A stretch of DNA of 64,000 nt, from assembly GCA_031628995.1 (NCBI GenBank), contig JAVLUO010000007.1, positions 45,535-109,534 of the forward strand, read 5' to 3'. The translations under genes were made by a program, and so were the position numbers. This document shows positions 16,812 to 27,462 of this stretch, one piece after another (position 1 is the first letter of the stretch; each line of letters starts with the position of its first letter). The notes beneath the pieces were generated by a model, which had not been told where the DNA came from, searched no databases, and saw nothing but the letters and a program-made list of their open reading frames with translations. Origin of the DNA: Bacillota bacterium LX-D. Lineage in GTDB: Bacteria; Bacillota; DUOV01; Zhaonellaceae.

Positions 16812-17525
16812 TTAGTTTGCTGTTGGTGTTGTAGTTGGTGTAACTTGAGGCGGTGGACAGGTGTTACAATTATCAGGATTAAATACTTCATCTTCTTCAC
16901 AGAATGAAGGACATTCTGTTGGATTAGTAAATGGCGGACAGAAGGGGCTTTCGGTTGTGGGTGCTGGCTGACAAACATCAATTGAACATACTGGTGCACA
17001 TACAACTTGTAAAGCATGTTCAAAGGCCCTAAAAATCTTTTCCACAACAACTCTAAAACGAAATTCGCAGCGGGGACAAATATTGGCATCTATATCGTCT
17101 GGTTCTAAAGCAGCTTCAATAACTTCTAAGCGGGTATTAAAAACGCAAACCCGGCGTGGCAATGGACCATCCTCACAAAAGATATCAAAGCACTCATTTA
17201 CATCTCCTAGAGGAACTTGAACTGTAAAAGCTGCGTCTTTACGTGTTGCAACGCCAACTCTTCTTTGATTATCAAAGCGGAAAAATACATCAATATCATA
17301 AGTTCCTGTGATTTGGGCACAGCTATCAGAAGGTGTTACTGAAGTAATTGTTAAACCGCTGACAACTGCATCGAAGGGGCAAGCATCTGCTGGGAGACAA
17401 TTTCCTGCGGAATCTTTGCAAATATAATGGGTATCGTGGAAGCATTTTTCACCAAAACGACATACTACTTCCCTTAATTCTGGACGACATTCCAATTCAA
17501 TAGGTTGATTTTGCCGGTAACTCAA
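16812..17525 (-). CDS. Cys-rich spore-coat-like protein
   Basis: 237 residues with about 23 Cys. The N-terminal 150 residues look like a beta-rich domain of the SPOCS/DUF3794 style (ITGTYDIDVFFRF, AAFTVQVPLGD); the C-terminal 70 residues are rich in Cys, Pro and Thr and end PPPQVTPTTTPTAN. No signal peptide. High Cys content and Pro/Thr tail suggest a cross-linked coat protein, but the family was not identified. The TTG start has GGGAGG seven bases upstream. It sits where B. subtilis has spoIID after murA. Confidence 0.75.
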   Translation of the reverse strand: MSYRQNQPIELECRPELREVVCRFGEKCFHDTHYICKDSAGNCLPADACPFDAVVSGLTITSVTPSDSCAQITGTYDIDVFFRFDNQRRVGVATRKDAAFTVQVPLGDVNECFDIFCEDGPLPRRVCVFNTRLEVIEAALEPDDIDANICPRCEFRFRVVVEKIFRAFEHALQVVCAPVCSIDVCQPAPTTESPFCPPFTNPTECPSFCEEDEVFNPDNCNTCPPPQVTPTTTPTAN

Positions 17526-17690
17526 AGTTATTCCTCCCTATAAAAAGTATTATTTTTTAGGTGGTTTTAACTTCCACCTGATACATAATATGTGGATGCA
17601 GCTTTTTTGACATAGATATATATATTCTTTTCAATATTTTTTTGGTATTTTATTTATAAATACAAGCCATGTATTAGGCAATAAAAAAAT

Positions 17691-17711
17691 AGCCCCCAAG
17701 TATAGGAGGCT
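17691..17711 (-). terminator. Terminator after murA
   Basis: An AGCC(T)CC/GG(G)GGCT stem followed on the minus strand by ATTTTTTTATT. It closes the wecB-atp-ywmB-murA stretch. Confidence 0.82.
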
Positions 17712-17743
17712 TACGCATATTGGACAGTTGAGTTATTTAGATT

Positions 17744-19021
17744 TTAAGCTTCACAATCATATTTTTCTCTTTCTTCCCGTTTAATTTCAGCTCCAATCTT
17801 CTGAAGCTTACCAACGATGTCGTCGTAGCCACGGTCAATATGGTGAATACAGCCTATCTCTGTCTCTCCCTCTGCCATTAAACCTGCAATAATTAAAGCC
17901 GCCCCAGCTCTTAGATCTGTAGCTTTGACAGGTGCCCCGGTTAAATGTTTAACTCCTTTAACGATGGCGCTATGCCCTTCAATAATAATTTTGGCACCCA
18001 TTCGCTTAAATTCATCTACATGCATAAAGCGGTTTTCAAATACAGTTTCACTAATTACGCTAGTTCCTTTAGCCGTAGTGAGCATGGCCATAACTTGTGC
18101 TTGCATATCCGTCGGGAACCCGGGGTAAGGTAATGTTTTAATATCTACTGCCTTAGTTTCCCCTTTAGCCTTAACTCGAATGCCGTTATACTCTTCAGTA
18201 ATTTCTACTCCTGCTTCAACTAATTTTGCCACAACAGGTTTTAAGTGATCTATAATTACGTTTTCAATTACCAGTTCACTGCCGGTAGCTGCCGCTAAGA
18301 CCATATATGTCCCAGCTTCAATGCGGTCTGGAATAACGGAGTGACTCACACCCTTCAGCTGCTTCACTCCCTCAATTTTGATAATATTTGTACCGGCTCC
18401 GGAAACATGCGCTCCCATACTATTTAAAAAATTAGCCAAATCAACAATTTCCGGCTCCTCGGCTGCGTTTTCAATGATAGTTATTCCTTCGGCTAAAACC
18501 CCAGCCATCATAATATTTTCCGTTGCACCTACGCTGGGGAAATCTAGGTATACTTTTGCTCCCTTTAATTTACTTGCTCTTGCCTCTACTACGCCGTGCC
18601 TAATAATTATTTCGGCTCCTAAAGCGGCAAAACCCTTTAGGTGCAAATCAATGGGTCTAGTTCCAATGGCACATCCCCCAGGTAAAGCTATTTTTGCTTG
18701 GCCATAGCGCGCTAAAAGAGGACCCATTATTAAAAATGAAGCCCTCATTTTGTTAACCAATTCATGAACTGCTTCCTGTTGCTTGACTTCGGAGGCATTA
18801 ATAGTAACTTTGTTTTTTTCTATATGATCAATCTTCGCACCTAAAAGTTCTAATACCTGATAGCTTGTTTTCACATCAGCAAGATGCGGAACTTCCTGTA
18901 AGGTGCATTGGCTTTCTGCTAAAAGCGTTCCGGCAATGATTGGTAGTACTGCGTTTTTAGCACCGCTGACGCTAATGGTTCCCTGTAATTTTTTGCCTCC
19001 TGTTACGACGATCTTCTCCAA
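17744..19021 (-). CDS. murA: UDP-N-acetylglucosamine 1-carboxyvinyltransferase
   Basis: First committed step of peptidoglycan synthesis in the cytosol: it transfers enolpyruvate from PEP to UDP-GlcNAc. The 425-residue protein has the N-terminal [13 protein letters not shown] motif and the catalytic Cys117 in [10 protein letters not shown], the residue attacked by fosfomycin. Start is TTG with a GGGGGG-type binding site. It lies directly downstream of ywmB, as in B. subtilis murAA. Confidence 0.97.
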   Translation of the reverse strand: MEKIVVTGGKKLQGTISVSGAKNAVLPIIAGTLLAESQCTLQEVPHLADVKTSYQVLELLGAKIDHIEKNKVTINASEVKQQEAVHELVNKMRASFLIMGPLLARYGQAKIALPGGCAIGTRPIDLHLKGFAALGAEIIIRHGVVEARASKLKGAKVYLDFPSVGATENIMMAGVLAEGITIIENAAEEPEIVDLANFLNSMGAHVSGAGTNIIKIEGVKQLKGVSHSVIPDRIEAGTYMVLAAATGSELVIENVIIDHLKPVVAKLVEAGVEITEEYNGIRVKAKGETKAVDIKTLPYPGFPTDMQAQVMAMLTTAKGTSVISETVFENRFMHVDEFKRMGAKIIIEGHSAIVKGVKHLTGAPVKATDLRAGAALIIAGLMAEGETEIGCIHHIDRGYDDIVGKLQKIGAEIKREEREKYDCEA

Positions 19022-19100
19022 CTAGTCTTGCCCCCCTGTTTTTATACATTCACAATCTTCCATTGCTTTTTCCCTGTTATTGTCAATTAAGATTTAACCC

Positions 19101-19856
19101 CTAATATTCTCCATTTAAAAGTGGGGAACCTAAAAGCACATAAGTTTTGCGCTCCACTTCATTATAACTCACTGCAGCATTTAAGTTTAGCTTGTAATCT
19201 TTGACTTTTACATTTTCTTTAATTTTTCGGCTATATCCGCTAAAGCTTACCAAATTTTGGTTGGATATCCCCTCGATTTTTTTAGCTTGTGCTTCGGCAA
19301 ACATTTTAGCGATTAGAGCTTCTTTTTGGTGCTGCGTTAGTTTTTGTTCAATAGTACCAGTAAGATAAGTTGAAATATTAGGCCTAGCGTGTAAATCAGC
19401 AAATATCTTTTCTAGCTTCCTTTTCCAATTAGTTATGTTCTTGTCTTTTCCTTTTTCCGTTAAACTTAACAGCAAATAGGTTGTAACTTTCCCTTTTAAA
19501 TCCTTACTAGACTGAATTATACCGTAAAAGCTAATATCTTGACCAGAGCTGCCTTCCAAAGTAAATCCTTGGACTCTCGGTCCACTTGTTGTGGTGCAGG
19601 TCAGAACAGCGTCAGGTACGAGCTGAGTTGCCGCATCTTTCAACGTAGGAAGGAGTTCGTCCTGGTCTACCTTAGTGCTTTTAAGCTGAGCCCACCCTTG
19701 GATGCTAGCCTCTTTTAAATTTGCATGAGATGCATCGAAAGCACATATGACAGGATCTCTCTTAGCTTTAACTATGTCTAAATTAGGTAATGCAATGAAG
19801 CAGTATGCCCCACAAACTATAATAAGGCCTATAACTAGGAATAACTTTTTAAGCAC
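19101..19856 (-). CDS. ywmB: YwmB family protein (TATT-box-like fold)
   Basis: 251 residues with an N-terminal signal-anchor segment (residues 5-20) and a mostly alpha/beta extracytoplasmic domain. The assignment rests on size and on position between atpC and murA, exactly where ywmB sits in Bacillus; the biochemical role is unknown. GTG start with GGGGGG upstream. The two hairpins at 19953-20018 separate it from the ATP synthase genes, so it probably has its own promoter or depends on read-through. Confidence 0.8.
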   Translation of the reverse strand: MLKKLFLVIGLIIVCGAYCFIALPNLDIVKAKRDPVICAFDASHANLKEASIQGWAQLKSTKVDQDELLPTLKDAATQLVPDAVLTCTTTSGPRVQGFTLEGSSGQDISFYGIIQSSKDLKGKVTTYLLLSLTEKGKDKNITNWKRKLEKIFADLHARPNISTYLTGTIEQKLTQHQKEALIAKMFAEAQAKKIEGISNQNLVSFSGYSRKIKENVKVKDYKLNLNAAVSYNEVERKTYVLLGSPLLNGEY

Positions 19857-19952
19857 TAGAATCCCCCCATCTTTACATCACACTATCCTATAAAACTATT
19901 TTTACCAACTATTCATCGGATAATCATGTTGACTCAAAAATGGGTTTTAAAA

Positions 19953-19979
19953 AGCCTAGCGATTAATTATCGCTAGGCT
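19953..19979 (-). terminator. Second terminator of the ATP synthase operon
   Basis: AGCCTAGCGA and its complement form a 10-bp stem, followed on the minus strand by CTTTTTAAAA. Confidence 0.8.
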
Positions 19980-19987
19980 AGCATAAC

Positions 19988-20018
19988 AAAAAGCCTGCGG
20001 AATATCCGCAGACTTTTT
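19988..20018 (-). terminator. First terminator of the ATP synthase operon
   Basis: A stem of about 12 pairs with one mismatch (GTCTGCGG/CCGCAGGC core), flanked by A and T runs. Together with the next hairpin it makes a tandem terminator after atpC. Confidence 0.82.
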
Positions 20019-20114
20019 GTCCTTAGGTCAATTGCTGAAAAAGCAATTTACTTTCTTAGTGTTCTACTTCTTTTATAGTTTTCCTGCAAGTAATCTGTGG
20101 AATGAGTGGAAATA

Positions 20115-20516
20115 TTACTCTGCAGCTTTAATTCTACTTACAGCTCTACGCAGAGCTAATTCAGCACGCCTAATATCCAATCCGTCTGGACGTTCTTTTA
20201 AACGTCTTTCCGCTCTATCCTTGGCTCTTCGTGCTCTATCCATATCAATCTCATCACTATTTTCAGCCGTATCCGCTAAGATCGTTACTTTATTGGCAAA
20301 GACCTCCATAAATCCACCGCTTACAGCAATTTTGGAGTTTTGCCCGCCAGTGGTGTATTCTAAAACACCAGGTTCTAAGCTTGTAATCAAAGGAGCATGG
20401 TTAGGTAAGACACCTAAACAACCTTGACTGGCAGGAACAGATTTAATTTCGTCTACTTCCTCCCTTAAGACCAGGCGTTCAGGCGTTACTATTTCCATGA
20501 CAATCTTATCTGCCAT
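20115..20516 (-). CDS. atpC: F1F0 ATP synthase epsilon subunit
   Basis: 133 residues: an N-terminal beta sandwich (MEIVTPERLVL, LGVLPNHAPLIT) and a two-helix C-terminal part (about residues 85-133) that regulates ATPase activity. Last gene of the atp operon. The start at ATG 20516 is chosen because AAGGG lies ten bases upstream; in-frame GTG and ATG codons 6-9 bases earlier are also possible. atpD ends 14 bases upstream. Confidence 0.96.
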   Translation of the reverse strand: MADKIVMEIVTPERLVLREEVDEIKSVPASQGCLGVLPNHAPLITSLEPGVLEYTTGGQNSKIAVSGGFMEVFANKVTILADTAENSDEIDMDRARRAKDRAERRLKERPDGLDIRRAELALRRAVSRIKAAE

Positions 20517-20529
20517 TGTCATCACGCCC

Positions 20530-21939
<1,410 letters not shown>

Positions 21940-21973
21940 CTAGTATCACTCCTTTACTATGCTATTCCTTTAT

Positions 21974-22846
21974 TTAGTCCAAAGCTGCCGCGCCACTTAC
22001 TATTTCAGTAATTTCCCTGGTGATGGCTGCCTGACGTGCTCTGTTAAATGTTAAGGTTAGTTTTTGAATCATTTCACCGGCATTATTAGTAGCCGCATCC
22101 ATTGCCGTCATCCGGGCACCTTGTTCACTAGCTTTCGACTCAAGTAGAGCCTTATAGATTAAAGTCTCTAAATAGCGTGGCAAAAGTGTATCCAGTACTG
22201 CTGCAGCAGATGGTTCATAAATATACTCGGCTTGATAGGTGTTACTATTTTCTTCAGATTTCTGTTCCACATCTGCGCCGGCTATAGGAAGCAGCACTTC
22301 ATCCAAAGGTTGTTGTTTAATAGCGGAATAAAACTTAGTATATACTAAATGTAATTCCGAAATTTTGCCGGATAAGTATATCTCAGCAACCTCTTTAGCC
22401 AGCTCTCTTGCTTGAATATAGTTAGGCTCATCCCCAATATCCACATATTCACGGATAATATTGTACCCTCTTCTACGCAGATAATCTAAGCTCTTCTTGC
22501 CTACTGCAATAATCTCACACTGGTCTTTACGATCACTATTGCTAGCGTCTACCATTCTGAGGATATTGGCATTATAACCGCCGCAGGAACCTCGGTCTGC
22601 AGTAATGACAAGATAACCTACTTTATTAGAATCCTTCTTTTCCAATAATGGGTGGCTATAGCCTTCGCTGGCGTTCACCAATCTACCAAGGACTTCTTGT
22701 AGTTTAGAAGAATAAGGTCTTGCTTCGACAACTTTGACTTGTGACCTGCGCAGTTTCGAAGCAGCAACCATTTTCATTGCTTTTGTAATTTTTTGGGTGC
22801 TTTGAATACTTCTAATCCGCCGCTTAATATCCCGCATTCCTGGCAT
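21974..22846 (-). CDS. atpG: F1F0 ATP synthase gamma subunit
   Basis: Rotor shaft of the enzyme, 290 residues. N-terminal and C-terminal helices form the coiled coil (KITKAMKMVAASKLRR and LTFNRARQAAITREITEIVSGAAAL), with the Rossmann-like middle (ADRGSCGGYNANI). AAAGGGGTGA precedes the ATG. Confidence 0.97.
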   Translation of the reverse strand: MPGMRDIKRRIRSIQSTQKITKAMKMVAASKLRRSQVKVVEARPYSSKLQEVLGRLVNASEGYSHPLLEKKDSNKVGYLVITADRGSCGGYNANILRMVDASNSDRKDQCEIIAVGKKSLDYLRRRGYNIIREYVDIGDEPNYIQARELAKEVAEIYLSGKISELHLVYTKFYSAIKQQPLDEVLLPIAGADVEQKSEENSNTYQAEYIYEPSAAAVLDTLLPRYLETLIYKALLESKASEQGARMTAMDAATNNAGEMIQKLTLTFNRARQAAITREITEIVSGAAALD

Positions 22847-22913
22847 AGATTATTCACCCCTTTCGGCCTTGACTTAGTCTGTCTATGACCTTATGACGAG
22901 CTAGAAGTATTAA

Positions 22914-24419
22914 TTAGGAAAATGATTTTTTGAAATTCACAATTTCAGTTTTAAGTTGTTCAGCCAAACTATCAGAAATTTTTCCGCTGGAAACAATTTC
23001 ATTTAGAATTTCTGCCTTACTGTTGCGTAAATAATTTAAAAACTCACTTTCAAATTTTAATACTTTCTCAACAGCAACATCATCAAGGTAGCCGTTAGAA
23101 GCAACGAAAATAATTGCAACTTGCTCTTCTACAGGCATTGGTTGATATTGACCTTGTTTTAAAATTTCTACGATTCTTTCCCCACGAGTCAATCTAGCTT
23201 GAGTTGCTTTATCCAAGTCAGAACCAAACTGAGCAAATGCAGCCAATTCACGATATTGAGCCAAATCCATTCTTAAACGACCTGCAACTTGCTTCATAGC
23301 TTTAATCTGAGCGGCACCACCAACCCTGGATACGGAAATACCTGGGTTAATAGCAGGCCTTACACCAGCATAGAACAAATCAGACTCAAGGAAAATCTGT
23401 CCGTCTGTAATTGAAATAACGTTAGTAGGAATATAAGCAGAAACGTCACCTGCTTGGGTTTCAATAACAGGCAGTGCCGTTAAGGAACCTCCCCCTAAAT
23501 CATCACTAAGTTTAGCTGCCCTTTCCAGCAAACGAGAATGCAAGTAGAATACGTCGCCAGGGAATGCTTCACGCCCGGGAGGACGTCTCAAAAGCAGAGA
23601 AAGTTCCCTGTAAGCAGCAGCTTGTTTTGATAAATCATCATAGATAATTAAAACATCTTTACCATCGTACATGAATTCTTCGCCCATAGCACAGCCAGAA
23701 TATGGGGCAATGTAAAGCATTGGAGCCGGTTCACTGGCTGCAGCGGATACAACAATTGTGTACTTCATTGCATCATGGTCTTCCAGGCTTTTCACAACGC
23801 CAGCAACTGTAGATGCCTTTTGACCAATGGCAACATAGATGCAAATTACGTCTTTGCCTTTTTGGTTAATAATTGTGTCTACAGCCAAAGCAGTTTTGCC
23901 TGTCTGACGGTCACCAATAATCAATTCCCTTTGGCCTTTACCGATAGGCACAAGAGAGTCAATAGCTTTTAAACCAGTTTGTAATGGTTGATAAACAGAT
24001 CTACGATTAATTACACCAGGAGCCGGAGCTTCAATAGGTCTAAACTTTTTAGCCTTAATTGGGCCTTTACCATCAACAGGCTGTCCCAAGGCATTAACAA
24101 CCCTGCCAATCATTTCCTCACCTACTGGAACTTCAACAATTCTACCAGTACGTTTTACTTCGTCTCCTTCTTTAATTCCGGTATAAGGACCGAGGATAAC
24201 GCAACCGATATTTTCTTCTTCCAGGTTTAAAGCCATTCCTAGAATTCCACCTGGGAATTCTAGCATTTCACCTGCCATAGCTTTTTCTAAACCATAAACC
24301 CTGGCAATACCGTCACCAACCTGGATTACTGTACCTACCTCAGAAACTTCAACCTCTGTCCCGAAATTAGCTATCTTGCTTTTTAAGATCGAGCTGATTT
24401 CATCCGGCCTTAAATTCAT
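22914..24419 (-). CDS. atpA: F1F0 ATP synthase alpha subunit
   Basis: Non-catalytic nucleotide-binding subunit of F1, 501 residues, with Walker A GDRQTGKT and the [15 protein letters not shown] signature. ATG 24419 is chosen because GAGGTGA lies five bases upstream; the GTG nine bases earlier overlaps that binding site. Confidence 0.98.
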   Translation of the reverse strand: MNLRPDEISSILKSKIANFGTEVEVSEVGTVIQVGDGIARVYGLEKAMAGEMLEFPGGILGMALNLEEENIGCVILGPYTGIKEGDEVKRTGRIVEVPVGEEMIGRVVNALGQPVDGKGPIKAKKFRPIEAPAPGVINRRSVYQPLQTGLKAIDSLVPIGKGQRELIIGDRQTGKTALAVDTIINQKGKDVICIYVAIGQKASTVAGVVKSLEDHDAMKYTIVVSAAASEPAPMLYIAPYSGCAMGEEFMYDGKDVLIIYDDLSKQAAAYRELSLLLRRPPGREAFPGDVFYLHSRLLERAAKLSDDLGGGSLTALPVIETQAGDVSAYIPTNVISITDGQIFLESDLFYAGVRPAINPGISVSRVGGAAQIKAMKQVAGRLRMDLAQYRELAAFAQFGSDLDKATQARLTRGERIVEILKQGQYQPMPVEEQVAIIFVASNGYLDDVAVEKVLKFESEFLNYLRNSKAEILNEIVSSGKISDSLAEQLKTEIVNFKKSFS

Positions 24420-24485
24420 AGTTTTCACCTCGCAGTTTTACGTTACTCTAGGCTAGTTTCTTAGTATTATATTTTATAAGGTATT

Positions 24486-25022
24486 TTAACTCATAAGGCT
24501 TTCTTTTAATTTAGCCAGTTGTGTAGCAACAGAACCGTCAATAACTTTATCGCCGATTTTTACTATTGCCCCACCAATGATCTCAGCATCTACCTTATAC
24601 TTAGGATTAATTTTTTTCTTTGTAATCTCAGAAATTTTTTGTATTAAAACTTTAGCATCTTTTTCTGGGATTTCCACCGCTGTCCTTATTTCAGCTTCAA
24701 GCACATCCCGGCTGGCATTAACCAATTTAAAAAATTCCTCTAAAACGCCGCCCAAATAGCGCTCCCGCCTATTTTCAAAGACTGTCATTATAAAATTCAA
24801 GGTGAGATCCTGAAGATGTGAACTAAAAATTTCTCTAAAAATATCTTGCTTCTGAGCTGCATCCAATAACTGATCATCTAAAATTCTTTTCAAATCAGCG
24901 CTGGCCTTTAAGGAATCATAAACACCAGCTAGGTCTGCTTTAACTTGATCCAATTGACCTTTTTCAACAGCTAATTCGAATAGTGCTTCAGCGTACCGGC
25001 GGGCTATTGCTATATCATTCAT
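24486..25022 (-). CDS. atpH: F1F0 ATP synthase delta subunit
   Basis: 178-residue stalk protein linking F1 to the b dimer. The N-terminal helical domain (AIARRYAEALFELA) is typical. The start overlaps the stop of atpF by 4 bases (ATGA), indicating translational coupling. Confidence 0.96.
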   Translation of the reverse strand: MNDIAIARRYAEALFELAVEKGQLDQVKADLAGVYDSLKASADLKRILDDQLLDAAQKQDIFREIFSSHLQDLTLNFIMTVFENRRERYLGGVLEEFFKLVNASRDVLEAEIRTAVEIPEKDAKVLIQKISEITKKKINPKYKVDAEIIGGAIVKIGDKVIDGSVATQLAKLKESLMS

Positions 25023-25504
25023 TGTACTTTACCCACCCCTGCAACAAATTGTCCAATCAATTTTTCATGATCTTTGGCTGAAATTTCTTTGGCAATTATT
25101 TTTCCGGCAGCCGTTATAACAATTTCAGAAATTTCGCCTCTAATTTGTGCCAAAGCCTTAGCTTTTTCGCCTTCAATTTCTGCTTTAGCTTTTTCTAAGG
25201 TCTTTTCAGCCTCAGCTTTTGCTTCAGCAACAATTTGAGCTTTCATATCTTCGCCGAGTTTTGTAGCCCGGCCAACAATTTCTTGTGCTTCAGCTTTAGC
25301 ATCAGCTAATTGTTTTTCATAATCTTTTAATAAAACATCTGCTTTCACTTTGGCTTCTGCAGCAGAATCAAGAGAATCCTGGATTTGTTTTTGCCTAGAT
25401 TCAATGGCATTTACCAAAGGTTTATAAGCAAATTTCTTTAAGACCCATAAAGCAATTAAAAAGTTTATAACTTGAATCAAAAGATCAAAGCCAATCTCGA
25501 TCAC
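25019..25504 (-). CDS. atpF: F1F0 ATP synthase b subunit
   Basis: 161 residues: one N-terminal membrane segment (about 6-22) followed by a long charged, Ala/Lys/Glu-rich helix that dimerises as the peripheral stalk. GTG start with GAGGAGGGG upstream. The 130 bases between atpE and this gene contain a strong hairpin. Confidence 0.96.
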   Translation of the reverse strand: MIEIGFDLLIQVINFLIALWVLKKFAYKPLVNAIESRQKQIQDSLDSAAEAKVKADVLLKDYEKQLADAKAEAQEIVGRATKLGEDMKAQIVAEAKAEAEKTLEKAKAEIEGEKAKALAQIRGEISEIVITAAGKIIAKEISAKDHEKLIGQFVAGVGKVQ

Positions 25505-25577
25505 TTAGTACCCCTCCTCTCAAGTCAGAGATAACAAGGATAAATTACGTAGTTTTGAGCGTTTCCCCATAAGGAAA

Positions 25578-25612
25578 GCGACGACGCTGCACCTAGACAA
25601 TTGCGTCATCGC
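25578..25612 (-). promoter_or_regulatory. Stem-loop between atpE and atpF
   Basis: On the minus strand GCGATGACGC pairs with GCGTCGTCGC over ten bases (one G-U pair) around a 15-base loop. A smaller imperfect hairpin follows directly. No T run follows, so it is not a classical terminator. Its place just after atpE suggests an mRNA processing or stabilising element that helps supply more c subunit than b subunit. Confidence 0.7.
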
Positions 25613-25635
25613 CGTTAACACCGAATATCAGTCAA

Positions 25636-25923
<288 letters not shown>

Positions 25924-25959
25924 TTATATTAATTATTATTAATTAAAACCAATTTGAAT

Positions 25960-26634
25960 TTAATGTTCATCCCCAAGAACATTAGACAAGTAAGAAATGG
26001 TCAGCATTGTAAAAATAAACGCTTGAATCAAGCCAACAAAAACACTGAACAGCAGCCACGCCGAAGGAATAATATAGGGCGCCAGCATACCCAGTACAAC
26101 TATGACAATTTCGCCAGCTACAATATTGCCAAAAAGACGAAAGGCAAGTGTAATTGGTTTAGCAACCTCTTCAATGATGTTAATTGGCAAGAAAAACACA
26201 TATGGTTCGATAAAATGTTTTAAATATTTGCCTAAACCCTTTTTACGGATAGCCACAATTTGAACTAAAATAATTACCATTAAGGCCAATCCTAGAGTTG
26301 TGTTCAAATCACTAGTTGGCGATTTGATATAACCTAACGTTGGTAGCAAACCTAGTTGATTAGCTATGAAAATGTACAAAAATAAGCCTAAAATCAGCGG
26401 CATATATTTCTTCGACTCTGTACCTAGATTCTCATCGGCAACTCCCCCTAGGTAGGAAACAATTGTCTCCATAGCTACTTGTAACTTCCCAGGAATCACT
26501 TTAATATTACGCCTTATTAAGATACTTAAAACTAAAATGATCCCTATTACAATCCATGAACTAAGCAATGTGTCAAAATGCAGAGGAACGCCTCCTAAAT
26601 GGATAATAGAATGAGTCCCAATCTCTTCATGCAT
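25960..26634 (-). CDS. atpB: F1F0 ATP synthase a subunit
   Basis: Proton channel subunit, 224 residues, about five membrane segments. The essential Arg is in LAFRLFGNIVAGE. ATG 26634 follows GGGGTGA by seven bases; the 26658 start would place the binding site within the coding region. Confidence 0.96.
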   Translation of the reverse strand: MHEEIGTHSIIHLGGVPLHFDTLLSSWIVIGIILVLSILIRRNIKVIPGKLQVAMETIVSYLGGVADENLGTESKKYMPLILGLFLYIFIANQLGLLPTLGYIKSPTSDLNTTLGLALMVIILVQIVAIRKKGLGKYLKHFIEPYVFFLPINIIEEVAKPITLAFRLFGNIVAGEIVIVVLGMLAPYIIPSAWLLFSVFVGLIQAFIFTMLTISYLSNVLGDEH

Positions 26635-26688
26635 ATTAAAATCACCCCTTTCCAGCATAGATTTTGTTGCTCTTTACTTTAAATTTGC

Positions 26689-27054
26689 TCACTTTAAATT
26701 GGTACCGGCTACAGTACCCATTATTACAAGCTGACTTAAAATCAAGCCAAGTATTACGGCAAATAAATTAAATACAGGAATCTGGGCGGCAATGGTTACT
26801 GTGGAAACCACCATGATTAATCTCAATATCCACCCTACCTTCATATAGGTAACAGCGGTTTTGACAGGCAATTCTGATGATTTTGATACTCTTCTTACTA
26901 AAATTGCAAAATACACAATTGTGGTAAAAACGCCTAATAAAAAACCTAAGGCAACGTCCCATGAATCTTTAATAATAGCATAACTTATAGCAATAACTAA
27001 AAATGCACATATAATAGCAATGGGTCTTTTTTGAAATATTACTTGTATGTCCAC
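26689..27054 (-). CDS. atpI: ATP synthase subunit I-like protein
   Basis: 121 residues with about four membrane segments. It sits at the head of the atp operon, where AtpI-type proteins that help assemble the c ring are found. Sequence similarity within this family is low, so the name rests on position and topology. It begins 7 bases after atpZ. Confidence 0.75.
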   Translation of the reverse strand: MDIQVIFQKRPIAIICAFLVIAISYAIIKDSWDVALGFLLGVFTTIVYFAILVRRVSKSSELPVKTAVTYMKVGWILRLIMVVSTVTIAAQIPVFNLFAVILGLILSQLVIMGTVAGTNLK

Positions 27055-27061
27055 GTAGAAT

Positions 27062-27298
27062 TTACCTTTCTTTACTTGTAATAAGTTTGTATGTACCCCA
27101 AAAGCCAGCTAGTGCACCCAACAAAATAAACACAATTGTCAACCAAGGTTTTGTATGAAAAATACTATCTAAAAAACGTCCAAAAAATAGACCTACAAAG
27201 ATGTTAGCCATCATCGTTACGCCAACCTGAGTTGCCTGACCTATGGCAGACATATATACAGAATCGCTTTTTTTCTTCTCATGATTCTTATCTTCCAT
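27062..27298 (-). CDS. atpZ: AtpZ/AtpI family protein
   Basis: 78 residues with two membrane segments, GQATQVGVTMMANIFVG before the first and GALAGFWGTYKL in the second. AtpZ proteins are small partners of AtpI and are reported to move Mg2+ or Ca2+. AAAGGTGAG precedes the start. A TATAAT hexamer at 27427-27432 on the minus strand may be the operon's -10, but no good -35 was found. Confidence 0.88.
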   Translation of the reverse strand: MEDKNHEKKKSDSVYMSAIGQATQVGVTMMANIFVGLFFGRFLDSIFHTKPWLTIVFILLGALAGFWGTYKLITSKER

Positions 27299-27462
27299 TG
27301 GCTCACCTTTTTGTATTTAGTATTTTCATCTATCTACATGTAACGTTATGTGTTCAGAATATTTAGATGTTTATAACCACTGTTTTATTCGACTTAATTT
27401 ACTGAATTCCTTGTAATAATTCTTGTATTATATGTTAAAAATTTGTTAAATACTATTGCATC

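Noticed and set aside
16742..17089. Minus-strand frame of 115 codons overlapping the coat-like gene
   Set aside because: It is a shadow of the coat-like gene in another frame and crosses the terminator and intron end.
20017..20427. Plus-strand ORF of 136 codons opposite atpC
   Set aside because: It is a mirror frame of atpC, with no ribosome binding site and low-complexity composition.
27427..27432. TATAAT as the ATP synthase operon promoter
   Set aside because: No acceptable -35 element is found at 16-18 bases, so only noted under atpZ.
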